DNA from: JBELHR01 sp042091275
GTDB lineage: Bacteria > Bacteroidota > Bacteroidia > Flavobacteriales > Flavobacteriaceae
Direction of reading: 5' to 3'
NCBI GenBank assembly: GCA_042091275.1
Contig: JBELHR010000017.1
Coordinates: 1-43,525 of the forward strand
Length of the DNA stretch: 43,525 bases
In this document: positions 1 to 8,137 of the stretch, in pieces
Layout: every line of letters begins with the position of its first letter
Position numbering within the stretch: position 1 is the first letter of the stretch
Notes under the pieces: generated by a model
Database searches by the model: none
Seen by the model: only the letters and a program-made list of their open reading frames with translations
What the model was told of the DNA's origin: nothing
Program-made: the position numbers and the translations under genes

Positions 1-2
1 TG

Positions 3-344
3 GTCAGTGCCGATAGGGCAGGAGAGTTGATAGAAGCCAAAGTGAAACTAATAAAAGATGATACGGTTGTTCTGAGAAAAATCGGAATGGTAGTAAAAGA
101 TGTGGATAAAAAAAAGGCACGAGATTTAGATATCGATGGAGGTATTGAAATTGTGGATATGGCGCCAGATTATTTCAATAGGTATGGTATCGAAAGAGGA
201 TATATAATTGTTCAGATAAATAATGTGGATGTTGAAAATGTTTCTGATCTGGAAAATTTTCTCAAGGATTTTAATGGAAGACAGGCGCTATTTATGGAGA
301 TGTACGACAAGGAGGGAAGTCGTCAAAAATTCGTCTTTAACTAA
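3..344 (+). CDS. HtrA/DegP-like serine protease, C-terminal PDZ fragment (5' truncated by window)
   Basis: The reading frame is open to the left edge of the window, so this is the 3' end of a gene that starts upstream; the TTG at 27 is not a credible start. The visible ~113 residues have the shape of a second, C-terminal PDZ domain: an IEIVDMAP strand, then a GIERGYIIVQINN segment typical of 'protein is directed to a binding groove' PDZ repeats, ending in a VFN tail. In the family this domain follows a trypsin-like domain and a first PDZ and acts in periplasmic protein quality control. The catalytic triad is outside the window, so the assignment rests on the PDZ region alone. Confidence 0.7.
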   Translation, partial: VSADRAGELIEAKVKLIKDDTVVLRKIGMVVKDVDKKKARDLDIDGGIEIVDMAPDYFNRYGIERGYIIVQINNVDVENVSDLENFLKDFNGRQALFMEMYDKEGSRQKFVFN

Positions 345-423
345 AAATTTAGATCCTTTTCTCACAGAATTATTTTAGCTGTTAATTTTTTACAAAATCA
401 TTAGCGAAATCGATTGAAATGGA

Positions 424-431
424 TACCTTTG
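424..431 (+). promoter_or_regulatory. Bacteroidota -7 promoter element for GAPDH
   Basis: TACCTTTG matches the TAnnTTTG -7 consensus of Bacteroidota primary sigma factor promoters and lies 31 bases before the GAPDH start. The upstream -33 TTTG is poorly preserved (TTAG near 401). The predicted leader is about 25 bases. Confidence 0.55.
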
Positions 432-462
432 CGGAAATTTTTAATAACAAAACACCACAACT

Positions 463-1905
463 ATGCAAGATATTTGCAACTACGAAGAGGAATTACAGCA
501 GGCTACCGCTCAGCGTAAATCTGCTGTTGAACTTATTAATATCATCAACGAGCTATGGTATGAGAACTCGACTGAATTGGTTCTTTTTAGAAATACGTTG
601 ATTGATAAAACGGTAAGTCAAGTGTTAAACTTGATGAATTATTCTAGAGATTTTGTAAATAAACCAATACAAATTTCAAGAGTGTTAAGCGTTGCGAAAG
701 CAGTAAAGCAAAGTAGTGAGATGCCAGCGCGTATCGATTTGGGGAAGTTATCCTATGAAAGTATGTTAGAAAATATTTCTGAAGAGGATATTTTAGGCTT
801 TGTAAATGATAATATTTCACGCAATGTAAGTTCCAAGGCTATTAGTCCTAAAGATGTGGTCTTATACGGTTTTGGTCGTATTGGAAGATTGCTTGCTAGG
901 GAATTGATGGTAAAGCTCGGAAGCGGTCAACAACTCAGATTGAGAGCTATTGTTACTCGTGGTACAATAAATCAGGAAGTTTTAGAAAAAAGAGCTTCTC
1001 TGTTGATGACAGATTCAGTACACGGAGATTTTAATGGTACAGTTGAAGTAGATGCAAGTAAAAATGCCTTGATCATAAACGGAACAACGGTTTATATCAT
1101 TTCGGCAAATGCTCCAGAAGACATAGATTATACTCAATACGGTATCGAAGACGCCCTTGTTATTGATAATACTGGTGCTTTTCGCGATGACGAAGCCTTG
1201 GCTAGACACTTGAAAAGTAAGGGTGCTCACAGGGTGCTTTTGACAGCTCCAGGAAAAGGGGTTCCAAATATTGTTCACGGTGTAAATCATACGGATCACG
1301 ATCCAGAGAAGGTAGATATTTTCTCAGCAGCATCTTGTACGACAAACGCTATTACTCCAGTTCTCAAGGTAATTGAGGAAGAATTTGGAATTAAAAAAGG
1401 TCACCTTGAAACAATTCACGCGTATACAAACGATCAGAATTTGGTGGATAATATGCACAACAAATACAGAAGAGGTCGTGCTGCAGGTTTAAACATGGTT
1501 ATCACAGAAACTGGTGCAGGGAAAGCTGTATCTAAAGCTCTGCCAGCCTTAGAGGGGAAACTAACCTCCTCGGCAATTCGCGTTCCTGTTCCAAACGGTT
1601 CTTTGGCTATTTTAAATCTCCAGTTGAATAAAGAAACTACTAGAGATAATGTCAATGAACTCCTCAAAGAAGCTGCTTTGAACGGGGGCTTGGTGGAACA
1701 AATCAAATACGAAATTAACAACGAGTTGGTTTCTTCAGATATCATTGGTAGTTCAGCACCATCGATTGTAGATTCTAATGCTACTATAGCGGATGGAGAT
1801 ACTATTGTTTTGTATATCTGGTACGATAATGAATACGGCTATTCTCATCAAGTTATGCGATTAGCTAAGTATGTTGCCAAGGTCAGAAGGCACACGTATT
1901 ATTAA
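463..1905 (+). CDS. gap: Glyceraldehyde-3-phosphate dehydrogenase, long form with N-terminal extension
   Basis: Oxidative phosphorylation of glyceraldehyde 3-phosphate (or the reverse, for gluconeogenesis) in the cytoplasm. The protein is 480 residues, about 140 longer than ordinary GapA. Residues 1-130 form a helical extension of unknown role. The NAD(P)-binding motif GFGRIG sits at 136-141, the catalytic cysteine C292 in SAASCTTNAITP, and the catalytic histidine near H319 (ETIHAYT). The C-terminal WYDNEYGYSHQ is the usual family ending. Long GAPDHs of this kind are common in Bacteroidota. The gene is monocistronic: it has its own promoter and a strong terminator. The ATG at 463 fits the promoter spacing. 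Cofactor preference cannot be read safely from the sequence. Confidence 0.95.
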   Translation: MQDICNYEEELQQATAQRKSAVELINIINELWYENSTELVLFRNTLIDKTVSQVLNLMNYSRDFVNKPIQISRVLSVAKAVKQSSEMPARIDLGKLSYESMLENISEEDILGFVNDNISRNVSSKAISPKDVVLYGFGRIGRLLARELMVKLGSGQQLRLRAIVTRGTINQEVLEKRASLLMTDSVHGDFNGTVEVDASKNALIINGTTVYIISANAPEDIDYTQYGIEDALVIDNTGAFRDDEALARHLKSKGAHRVLLTAPGKGVPNIVHGVNHTDHDPEKVDIFSAASCTTNAITPVLKVIEEEFGIKKGHLETIHAYTNDQNLVDNMHNKYRRGRAAGLNMVITETGAGKAVSKALPALEGKLTSSAIRVPVPNGSLAILNLQLNKETTRDNVNELLKEAALNGGLVEQIKYEINNELVSSDIIGSSAPSIVDSNATIADGDTIVLYIWYDNEYGYSHQVMRLAKYVAKVRRHTYY

Positions 1906-1914
1906 CAAAAATTC

Positions 1915-1947
1915 AAAACGCCAATTCTTTAATTGGCGTTTTTTTTT
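1915..1947 (+). terminator. Rho-independent terminator after GAPDH
   Basis: A 12-bp perfect stem (1915-1926 with 1931-1942) with a CTTT loop is followed by an uninterrupted T run to 1947. It separates GAPDH from ligA. Confidence 0.92.
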
Positions 1948-1974
1948 GATTAATTTAGTCCTTTAAATTTTAAC

Positions 1975-3987
1975 ATGAAGGAAGAAATTAAAAGGAGTAT
2001 TATTTCTCTTAGAGAGGAGTTGAATCGTTATAATCACGAATATTATACTTTGGACTCCGCATCGATATCCGACTACGAATTTGATCAAAAGCTCAAGGAA
2101 TTGGGTAGGCTAGAGTCAGAGAACCCAGAGTTTTATGATCCTAATTCTCCAACACTAAGAGTCGGAGGTGCTATCACAAAAAACTTCGATAATGTAGAGC
2201 ACAAGCATCGCATGTATTCCTTGGATAACTCTTATTCAGAGGAGGATTTACGAAATTGGGAAAAGAGGGTTAAAAAGGTTTTTGAAGGAGAGGTTTCCTA
2301 TACCTGTGAATTAAAATACGACGGAGCATCTATAAATTTGACTTATGAAGAGGGACAATTTAAATCCGCCGTAACTCGTGGTGATGGTAGAATTGGAGAT
2401 GATGTATCTGCAAATATTAGAACAATAAAGTCTATCCCGCTTTCGGTGGATGAGTCTTTTCCACAGGATTTTGAAATAAGAGGTGAAATTATATTACCTC
2501 TAGCAGGTTTTAACCAAATGAACCAAGAGCGAGCTCTTCAAGGAGAGGAGTTATTTAAAAACCCGAGAAATACAGCGAGTGGGAGTCTGAAACTTCAGGA
2601 CTCTAATGAGGTAGCTAAGCGCCCTTTGACTTGTTTATTTTACCAATTAGTGGAAGCAAAACCAACTTATCCGACACACTATGAATCTTTGGAGGCTGCG
2701 AGGAGGGTCGGTTTTAATGTGCCGGAAACCATCAAATCAGCAAATAATATAGAAGAAGTTCTCGATTTTGTACATTATTGGGATATAGCTCGTCATCAGC
2801 TGCCTTATGAGACCGATGGCGTGGTTGTCAAGGTCAATGAGTTTCGTGCTCAAGAGGAACTCGGCTTTACAGCAAAAGCCCCTAGATGGGCAATTGCTTA
2901 TAAGTTTAAGGCAGAACGCGTAGAGACAATTTTGGAGTCCATTGATTATCAGGTTGGCAGAACTGGTGCGATAACTCCAGTTGCAAATTTAATGCCGGTT
3001 GAGTTGGCGGGTACAATTGTAAAAAGAGCTTCAGTTCACAACGAAGATCAAATTAAAAAGCACGACATCCGAATAGGAGATAGCGTTTACGTAGAAAAAG
3101 GAGGGGAGATAATACCGAAAATATTAGGAGTTAATCTGGAAAAACGCAAACCAGACTCTCTCCCTTTTGTCTATGCCACGCACTGTCCAGTATGCAATAC
3201 TCCACTTGTTAGGGAGGAGGGAGATGCAAAACATTATTGTCCGAATGAATTTGGTTGTTCTCCCCAAATAACCGGAAAGATTGATCATTTTATCTCGAGA
3301 AAGGCTTTGCATATTGACGGATTAGGTTCCGAAACCGTGGGGCTTTTATACAGCGAGGGCTTGATTCGAAATTATGCGGATTTATACGATTTGAAAGTAG
3401 AGGATTTGCTCCCTTTGGATCGCATGGCTGAAAAGTCAGCAAATAATATTATTCGCGGACTAGAAGAATCCAAAACAAAAAGCTTTGAAAAAGTACTTTT
3501 TGCCTTGGGAATACGTTTTGTCGGAGAGACTGTTGCTAAAAAATTAGCCTTCCACTACAAGTCCATGGAGGCGCTTATGTCGGCTTCATTTGAAGATCTT
3601 GTTGAGGTGGATGAAATAGGAGTTCGAATCGCCCAAAGTATAGTTGATTTTTCTGGGGATATCGCCGCTCGTGAATTAGTCAGAAGACTACAGGACTCAG
3701 GACTTCAAATGCTTCTAAAGGAAAGTGAGGAAACTACAGTTTCTGATTTGCTAAAATCTAAAACTATTGTGGTTTCGGGAGTATTTCACACCATGAGTAG
3801 AAACGAACTCAAAGCATTAATCGAATCTCATCAGGGTAAGGTAGGGTCTAGTATATCCAAAAAGACAAGTTATTTGGTTGCAGGAGATAATATGGGACCG
3901 AGTAAATTAAAAAAAGCCCAAGACTTATCTACGGTAATATTTTCAGAAACCGAATTTTTAAATAAACTCAAGGATGAAAGTTTATAA
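1975..3987 (+). CDS. ligA: NAD-dependent DNA ligase
   Basis: Seals nicks in duplex DNA using NAD+, in replication and repair. The 670-residue length is normal for LigA. The order is: N-terminal Ia domain, nucleotidyltransferase domain with the adenylated lysine K114 in CELKYDGAS, OB fold, a four-cysteine zinc finger (C403, C406, C421, C427), helix-hairpin-helix repeats, and a C-terminal BRCT domain from about residue 590 (IVVSGVF ... SYLVAGD). It is the first gene of a run whose frames overlap: its stop lies 14 bases inside the next CDS. All catalytic features are present, so the gene appears functional. Confidence 0.98.
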   Translation: MKEEIKRSIISLREELNRYNHEYYTLDSASISDYEFDQKLKELGRLESENPEFYDPNSPTLRVGGAITKNFDNVEHKHRMYSLDNSYSEEDLRNWEKRVKKVFEGEVSYTCELKYDGASINLTYEEGQFKSAVTRGDGRIGDDVSANIRTIKSIPLSVDESFPQDFEIRGEIILPLAGFNQMNQERALQGEELFKNPRNTASGSLKLQDSNEVAKRPLTCLFYQLVEAKPTYPTHYESLEAARRVGFNVPETIKSANNIEEVLDFVHYWDIARHQLPYETDGVVVKVNEFRAQEELGFTAKAPRWAIAYKFKAERVETILESIDYQVGRTGAITPVANLMPVELAGTIVKRASVHNEDQIKKHDIRIGDSVYVEKGGEIIPKILGVNLEKRKPDSLPFVYATHCPVCNTPLVREEGDAKHYCPNEFGCSPQITGKIDHFISRKALHIDGLGSETVGLLYSEGLIRNYADLYDLKVEDLLPLDRMAEKSANNIIRGLEESKTKSFEKVLFALGIRFVGETVAKKLAFHYKSMEALMSASFEDLVEVDEIGVRIAQSIVDFSGDIAARELVRRLQDSGLQMLLKESEETTVSDLLKSKTIVVSGVFHTMSRNELKALIESHQGKVGSSISKKTSYLVAGDNMGPSKLKKAQDLSTVIFSETEFLNKLKDESL

Positions 3988-4888
3988 GCTGATTCTCTTT
4001 TTGTTTGCCTTAGCCACTTATTCGGTCGAGGGACAGGTAAGACTAAAAGTTTTGGGAACCACACAGGATGCGGGAGTTCCGCAACTAGCTTGTTTGAAAT
4101 CGTGTTGCACTTCTTTGTCAGCAGATCGGATGGCTCAATTAAAAGTAAGCGCATTAGGGCTTATCGATCAGGATAAATCTTATTTGATGGATGCTAGTCC
4201 AGATATTGCGACTCAATGGCAAAGTTTGAAGGAGGAAATGGGCTATTCTGTATCTGCTCCTGATGGTGTTTTCTTGACCCATGCTCACATAGGCCATTAT
4301 ACCGGTTTGATGTATTTTGGAAGAGAAGCCATGGGTGCTTCAAAACTTCCCGTTTACGGCATGCCCAAAATGCAGTATTTTCTAGAGAACAATGGTCCTT
4401 GGAACCAGTTGGTTGCATTAGAAAATATTGTAATAAAGCCTATTACAAATAACGAAAAGGTAATTCTTTCGGAATCTTTGTCTATTACTCCTCTGCTTGT
4501 GCCGCATCGCGACGAGTTTTCTGAAACGGTTGGTTATTTGATTCAAGGGCCAAAAAAATCTGCTCTTTTTATTCCGGATATTGACAAATGGTCCAAGTGG
4601 GACTCGGATATATCCAATTGGATTAGACAGGTAGACTACGCCTTTTTAGATGCTACTTTTTTTGATCAAAAAGAATTGCCTAATCGCGATATGAGCGAGA
4701 TTCCACACCCTTTTGTTGTTGAGAGTATGCATCTTTTTGAATCTTTGAGTAAAACCGATAGAAACAAGATTTATTTTATTCATTTAAACCACACGAATCC
4801 CCTTTTAAACGAGCAAAGTTCGGCTTATCAAATTGTTGAAAAAAGAGGTTTTCACATAGCAAAAATAAATACTACATTTGATTTATGA
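3974..4888 (+). CDS. Exported metallo-beta-lactamase-fold hydrolase, PqqB-like
   Basis: A 304-residue protein with an N-terminal signal peptide (hydrophobic residues 4-15, cleavage probably near G20), so likely periplasmic. The mature part resembles PqqB-type MBL-fold proteins: a GVPQLACLKSCC cysteine motif (C40, C44, C45) near the N terminus and THAHIGH (H103, H105, H108) as the first metal motif. Further candidate ligands are the histidine of PHRDE, the aspartates of FIPDIDKW and the histidines of IHLNHTN. The usual Asp of HxHxDH is a Gly, as also occurs in some PqqB-like proteins. No other PQQ biosynthesis gene is in the window, so a role in PQQ formation is doubtful; a phosphodiesterase or other hydrolase is as likely. 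It overlaps ligA by 14 bases and the next gene by 4. Confidence 0.8.
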   Translation: MKVYKLILFLFALATYSVEGQVRLKVLGTTQDAGVPQLACLKSCCTSLSADRMAQLKVSALGLIDQDKSYLMDASPDIATQWQSLKEEMGYSVSAPDGVFLTHAHIGHYTGLMYFGREAMGASKLPVYGMPKMQYFLENNGPWNQLVALENIVIKPITNNEKVILSESLSITPLLVPHRDEFSETVGYLIQGPKKSALFIPDIDKWSKWDSDISNWIRQVDYAFLDATFFDQKELPNRDMSEIPHPFVVESMHLFESLSKTDRNKIYFIHLNHTNPLLNEQSSAYQIVEKRGFHIAKINTTFDL

Positions 4889-5589
4889 TTAAAACATCAC
4901 TTCCTCCGATTAATTGGAATTCAGGGATTTTATTTCTCGTGTTTTCCGCACTTAATTTATTTGGTAGATATTTTGACTATTTGTTATTAGCAGACCTGTC
5001 AAAACCCTTGATTATTCCGAGTTTATTTCTGTTCTATTATATGAATTCGGAAAGGAGAGATCGCAATATTTTTATTGCTCTAGTATTTTCTTTAATCGGT
5101 GATATCTTGTTGATTTTTAATGGTAACACCTATTTTATTGCTGGTCTGTTGTCTTTTTTGATAGGTCAAGTGTTCTATATTATATTTTTCTTTCCGAAAT
5201 CAAAGGGGTTGACGATGAAGTATCGTCTCTTGCTCTGTGTGCCATTCCTCTTTTCTTACAGTTTTTTAGTTTATTTACTACACAAGGATTTGGGAGATCT
5301 ACTCGTTCCAATTCTCATCTACGGTTTTATTCTATTTGCAATGGGATTGACGACGGTTTGGTGGGGTTTTAAGGAACTTTTTCTAAAATACACCCGCTAT
5401 GTAGTTTGGGGTGCTGTTTTGTTTCTGCTTTCAGATGCTTTGCTCGCTACAGCCATGTTTATAGGGGGAGATAAATCCATAGATATGTTAGTGATGCTTA
5501 CCTATATTTTTGCTCAAGGGTTTATTATTTTTGGAATTGTAAAGAATGAAAGATATGAGTTGGAAAAAAAGAATAGTATCAAAAATTAA
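4885..5589 (+). CDS. YhhN family membrane protein (lysoplasmalogenase-like)
   Basis: A 234-residue polytopic inner-membrane protein with about seven or eight hydrophobic segments. It has YhhN/TMEM86 family landmarks: KPLIIPSL after the first helix, SLIGDILLIF in the middle and FLLSDALLAT near the end, with conserved aspartates in the membrane-facing motifs. Characterised members hydrolyse lysoplasmalogens; the substrate in bacteria is largely untested. Start and stop codons overlap the upstream gene (ATGA), which indicates translational coupling within the ligA-dapA operon. Confidence 0.85.
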   Translation: MIKTSLPPINWNSGILFLVFSALNLFGRYFDYLLLADLSKPLIIPSLFLFYYMNSERRDRNIFIALVFSLIGDILLIFNGNTYFIAGLLSFLIGQVFYIIFFFPKSKGLTMKYRLLLCVPFLFSYSFLVYLLHKDLGDLLVPILIYGFILFAMGLTTVWWGFKELFLKYTRYVVWGAVLFLLSDALLATAMFIGGDKSIDMLVMLTYIFAQGFIIFGIVKNERYELEKKNSIKN

Positions 5590-6055
5590 CTCCAATTTTC
5601 AAGAGTACAAAGATTCAATTCAAATAGAGAGTATCCAATCTATTGCCGTAATAGGAGGCTCAGAGGATATACTTTCTGCCGAAGATGTGGTCAATTCTCT
5701 CTCTAAGGAGTTTGGTGTTTCTAAAAAATCCATAAAGGTTATGGTGTATTCCGATACTAAATCTTTAAAAAACCGCGACAGTTTTGGACCAGAGGATTTT
5801 TCGATTCTTGGCAAGATTAAATCTAGTGATCTCGAGGAGTTTACTACAGAAAAAGTAGATCTTTTAATTAATTACCAAAGAATGGCAAATGTATACGGGA
5901 ATCGTGTAAATTTGTTGTCTCGAGCTTCCTTTAAAGCAGGGTTTGAATCCTCGGAATTAAAGAATTTAAATTTTGAATTAAAGGGGAGGGAACTGAGCAA
6001 CGAGGTTTTCGATAAAGAGTTGGTTAAATACTTAAATATTCTAAATATTTGTTGA
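5546..6055 (+). CDS. Conserved hypothetical protein, DUF6913-like, upstream of dapA
   Basis: A 169-residue soluble protein with no signal peptide and no membrane helix. It has a basic N terminus (KKRIVSKI), an IAVIGG strand, alternating alpha/beta segments and a central VDLLINYQ strand. I recognise it as the small protein often found just upstream of dapA in Bacteroidota (DUF6913, from memory); its function is unknown. The start overlaps the yhhN tail by 44 bases. An internal ATG at 5555 would shorten that overlap and is equally plausible. Its TGA overlaps the dapA ATG by one base (TGATG), so the two are co-translated. A link to lysine or peptidoglycan precursor synthesis is only suggested by position. 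Confidence 0.75.
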   Translation: MKDMSWKKRIVSKINSNFQEYKDSIQIESIQSIAVIGGSEDILSAEDVVNSLSKEFGVSKKSIKVMVYSDTKSLKNRDSFGPEDFSILGKIKSSDLEEFTTEKVDLLINYQRMANVYGNRVNLLSRASFKAGFESSELKNLNFELKGRELSNEVFDKELVKYLNILNIC

Positions 6056-6936
6056 TGAGACAATGGAAGGGTACAGGTGTAGCATTAGTTACTCCATTTA
6101 AAATAGATAAGTCGATTGATTTTGAAGCACTTATTAAACTAGTGGAATTTCAAATCGATAATGGAATTGATTATTTAGTCGTTTTAGGAACTACGGCCGA
6201 AAGTGCTGCCTTGACGGATTTGGAAAAGGATCAAGTGATCGATTGTGTTGTAAAAACAAATAAGAAAAGACTTCCGCTTGTTTTGGGTATAGGAGGAAAT
6301 AATACAGGTCTGGTATGTCAAGAACTTCAAACTAGAGATTTATCGGATTTTTCAGCGGTGTTAAGTGTTTCTCCTTTCTATAACAAACCCACTCAGCAGG
6401 GAATTTATAAGCATTTTGAGGCGGTATCCAAGGCGAGTCCACTTCCTATAATTTTGTATAATGTACCTGGCAGAACTGCGAGTAATATGGGAGCAAAGCT
6501 CATTGTTAAGCTCGCTGAAGATTTTAAAAATATCGTAGCGGTAAAAGAGGCTTCCGGTGATTTAGTTCAAGGGATGGAGATCTTGAGATCTGCTCCAGAT
6601 GATTTCGATGTAATATCAGGTGATGATATGACCGCTTTAAGTCTAGTTTTGGCGGGAGGTTCAGGAGTTATTAGCGTTATTGGAGAAGGAATGCCTGCTG
6701 AATTTAGTCAATTGATTAATTTTGGTTTGGAGTCCAATGTCGAAAAGGCTTTTTCCTTGCAATTCAAATTGATGCCGATTATCGAAATGATCTTTGAAGA
6801 GGGAAATCCGGCTGGTATAAAAAGTTTGTTAAGTCATTTAAATATAGCTGGTTTGGCTACTAGATTGCCATTATTAGAGGCATCTTTAGACTTAAACGAA
6901 CGAATAGGAGGGTTTTTAGAAGATTTCAATTCTTAA
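6055..6936 (+). CDS. dapA: 4-hydroxy-tetrahydrodipicolinate synthase
   Basis: Condenses pyruvate with aspartate semialdehyde, the first committed step to diaminopimelate and lysine. From the ATG at 6055 the protein is 293 residues, the normal length. Key residues are visible: T46/T47 in LGTTAES, Y135 in LYNVPGR, R140, and the Schiff-base lysine K164 in VAVKEASGD. The frame is also open from two TTG codons at 6049 and 6052, but the ATG overlapping the previous stop is the better start. It is the last gene of the ligA operon; no convincing terminator hairpin follows before the bamD promoter. Confidence 0.97.
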   Translation: MRQWKGTGVALVTPFKIDKSIDFEALIKLVEFQIDNGIDYLVVLGTTAESAALTDLEKDQVIDCVVKTNKKRLPLVLGIGGNNTGLVCQELQTRDLSDFSAVLSVSPFYNKPTQQGIYKHFEAVSKASPLPIILYNVPGRTASNMGAKLIVKLAEDFKNIVAVKEASGDLVQGMEILRSAPDDFDVISGDDMTALSLVLAGGSGVISVIGEGMPAEFSQLINFGLESNVEKAFSLQFKLMPIIEMIFEEGNPAGIKSLLSHLNIAGLATRLPLLEASLDLNERIGGFLEDFNS

Positions 6937-6950
6937 GCCACCAAAATAAA

Positions 6951-6981
6951 TTTAGTAATTCATTTTAAAATCGTAATTTTG
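6951..6981 (+). promoter_or_regulatory. Promoter for bamD, placed almost on the start codon
   Basis: TAATTTTG (6974-6981) matches TAnnTTTG, with a TTTAG at 6951 at about the right -33 distance. The bamD ATG begins only five bases after the -7 element, so the transcript would be leaderless or nearly so. Confidence 0.6.
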
Positions 6982-6985
6982 CAAA

Positions 6986-7786
6986 ATGCTAAAAATTAAA
7001 AACATACTTGCTGCGGCCTTGTTTTCGTTTGTTGCTATTTCCTGCGGGGAATTTCAAACTGTATTGAACAAAGGAACTGTTGCAGAACAATATAAAATGG
7101 CTCAAGAATTATACAGTGAGCAAGAATACAGTAAGGCCCTTCAGCTTTTTGAAAAGATAATACCTGCTTATAGAGGTAAACCTCAAGAGGAACGAATCCA
7201 ATTTATGGTTTCAGAATCCTATTACAACACGAAGAGCTACGAATTATCTGCGTCTTATTTTGATCGTTTTACAAAGAATTTCCCAAAGAGTTCAAAGGTA
7301 GAGGAGTCTAAATTTCTAGTAGCAAAAAGTTTCTACATGGATTCAGACAGATATTCCTTGGATCAACAATTGACTATAGAAGCTATCGATGCTTTTCAAT
7401 TCTTTATTAACACATATCCGGATTCTCCTAGAATCGCAGAGGCAAATGAATTGATAAATGAATTGCAATATAAATTAGAAACGAAGGCTTTCGAAATTTC
7501 TTGGCAGTACTACCATATGGAACAGTATCAAGCGGCTATAACATCCTTTGATACCTTTTTAGAAGATTATCTAGGAACGAGTTACAAAGAGGAGGCGATG
7601 TATTATACGTTTCTATCTTCCTATGAGCTTGGAATGAATTCTGTTTTTGAAAAGAAAGAGCTTCGTTTGAGAAATGCAGTGAAATCATACGAGAGATTTT
7701 TGAAATATTACCCGGAATCGACTCATCTCGAGGAGATGGTAAAACTCTATGAAAAATTAGAGGAAGAAGCAGGTTTTACAATATAA
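6986..7786 (+). CDS. bamD: Outer membrane assembly lipoprotein BamD
   Basis: BAM-complex lipoprotein that helps BamA fold beta-barrel proteins into the outer membrane. The 266-residue protein starts with a lipoprotein signal peptide whose lipobox ends at C20 (VAISC). The rest is TPR-like helical repeats: AQELYSEQEYSKALQLFEKI, a second YFDRFTKNFP unit, AFQFFINTYPDSPRIAEA, and YERFLKYYPES near the C terminus. The length and the 'YPxS' repeat endings fit BamD/YfiO. It heads the bamD-rpoZ-coaBC-porD-recN block typical of Bacteroidota. The signal peptide fixes the start at 6986. Confidence 0.92.
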   Translation: MLKIKNILAAALFSFVAISCGEFQTVLNKGTVAEQYKMAQELYSEQEYSKALQLFEKIIPAYRGKPQEERIQFMVSESYYNTKSYELSASYFDRFTKNFPKSSKVEESKFLVAKSFYMDSDRYSLDQQLTIEAIDAFQFFINTYPDSPRIAEANELINELQYKLETKAFEISWQYYHMEQYQAAITSFDTFLEDYLGTSYKEEAMYYTFLSSYELGMNSVFEKKELRLRNAVKSYERFLKYYPESTHLEEMVKLYEKLEEEAGFTI

Positions 7787-7813
7787 TAGTTACAAATATT
7801 AAAGCAAATTAAA

Positions 7814-8137
7814 ATGGATTACAAAAATTCAAAAGCACCGTTATCTACTATTACTTACGATCGTTCAGCGGTTGAGGCTCCAACAGATAATATCTATGAG
7901 GCAATCTCAATTATCTCGAAGCGTGCAACACAGATCAACGGCGACTTAAAGACAGAATTGATTGAAAAATTAGACGAATTTGCTACTTACAATGATTCCT
8001 TGGAAGAGGTTTTTGAAAACAAAGAGCAGATTGAGGTTTCTAAGTTTTACGAAAAATTACCAAAAGCTCACGCGATTGCAGTTGAGGAGTGGTTAGAGAA
8101 TAAAGTATACCACAGAAACCCAGAGGAGGAGAGCTAA
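7814..8137 (+). CDS. rpoZ: RNA polymerase omega subunit, Bacteroidota type
   Basis: A 107-residue small cytoplasmic protein assigned to the Rpb6/omega family. Residues 25-60 contain the NIYEAISIISKRATQIN segment, the counterpart of the omega helix that clamps the beta' subunit. A charged C-terminal extension follows, as is normal for Bacteroidota versions, which diverge from E. coli RpoZ. It lies between bamD and coaBC as in other members of the phylum, and its stop overlaps the coaBC start by one base (TAATG). Confidence 0.88.
   Translation: MDYKNSKAPLSTITYDRSAVEAPTDNIYEAISIISKRATQINGDLKTELIEKLDEFATYNDSLEEVFENKEQIEVSKFYEKLPKAHAIAVEEWLENKVYHRNPEEES
8124..8130 (+). promoter_or_regulatory. Shine-Dalgarno-like AGGAGGA before coaBC
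   Basis: AGGAGGA ends six bases before the coaBC ATG, ideal Shine-Dalgarno spacing. Most genes here lack such a motif, as expected for Bacteroidota. The same bases encode the Glu-rich tail of rpoZ, so the match may be coincidental. Confidence 0.35.

Noticed and set aside
345..462. Possible small RNA or leader element before GAPDH
   Set aside because: No stable hairpin or riboswitch-like conservation could be seen beyond the promoter.
419..601. Short plus-strand frame over the start of the GAPDH gene
   Set aside because: It overlaps the GAPDH frame, begins within the promoter element, and has no family features.
6049..6054. TTG starts for dapA
   Set aside because: The ATG at 6055 overlaps the preceding stop as TGATG and gives the usual DapA N terminus.
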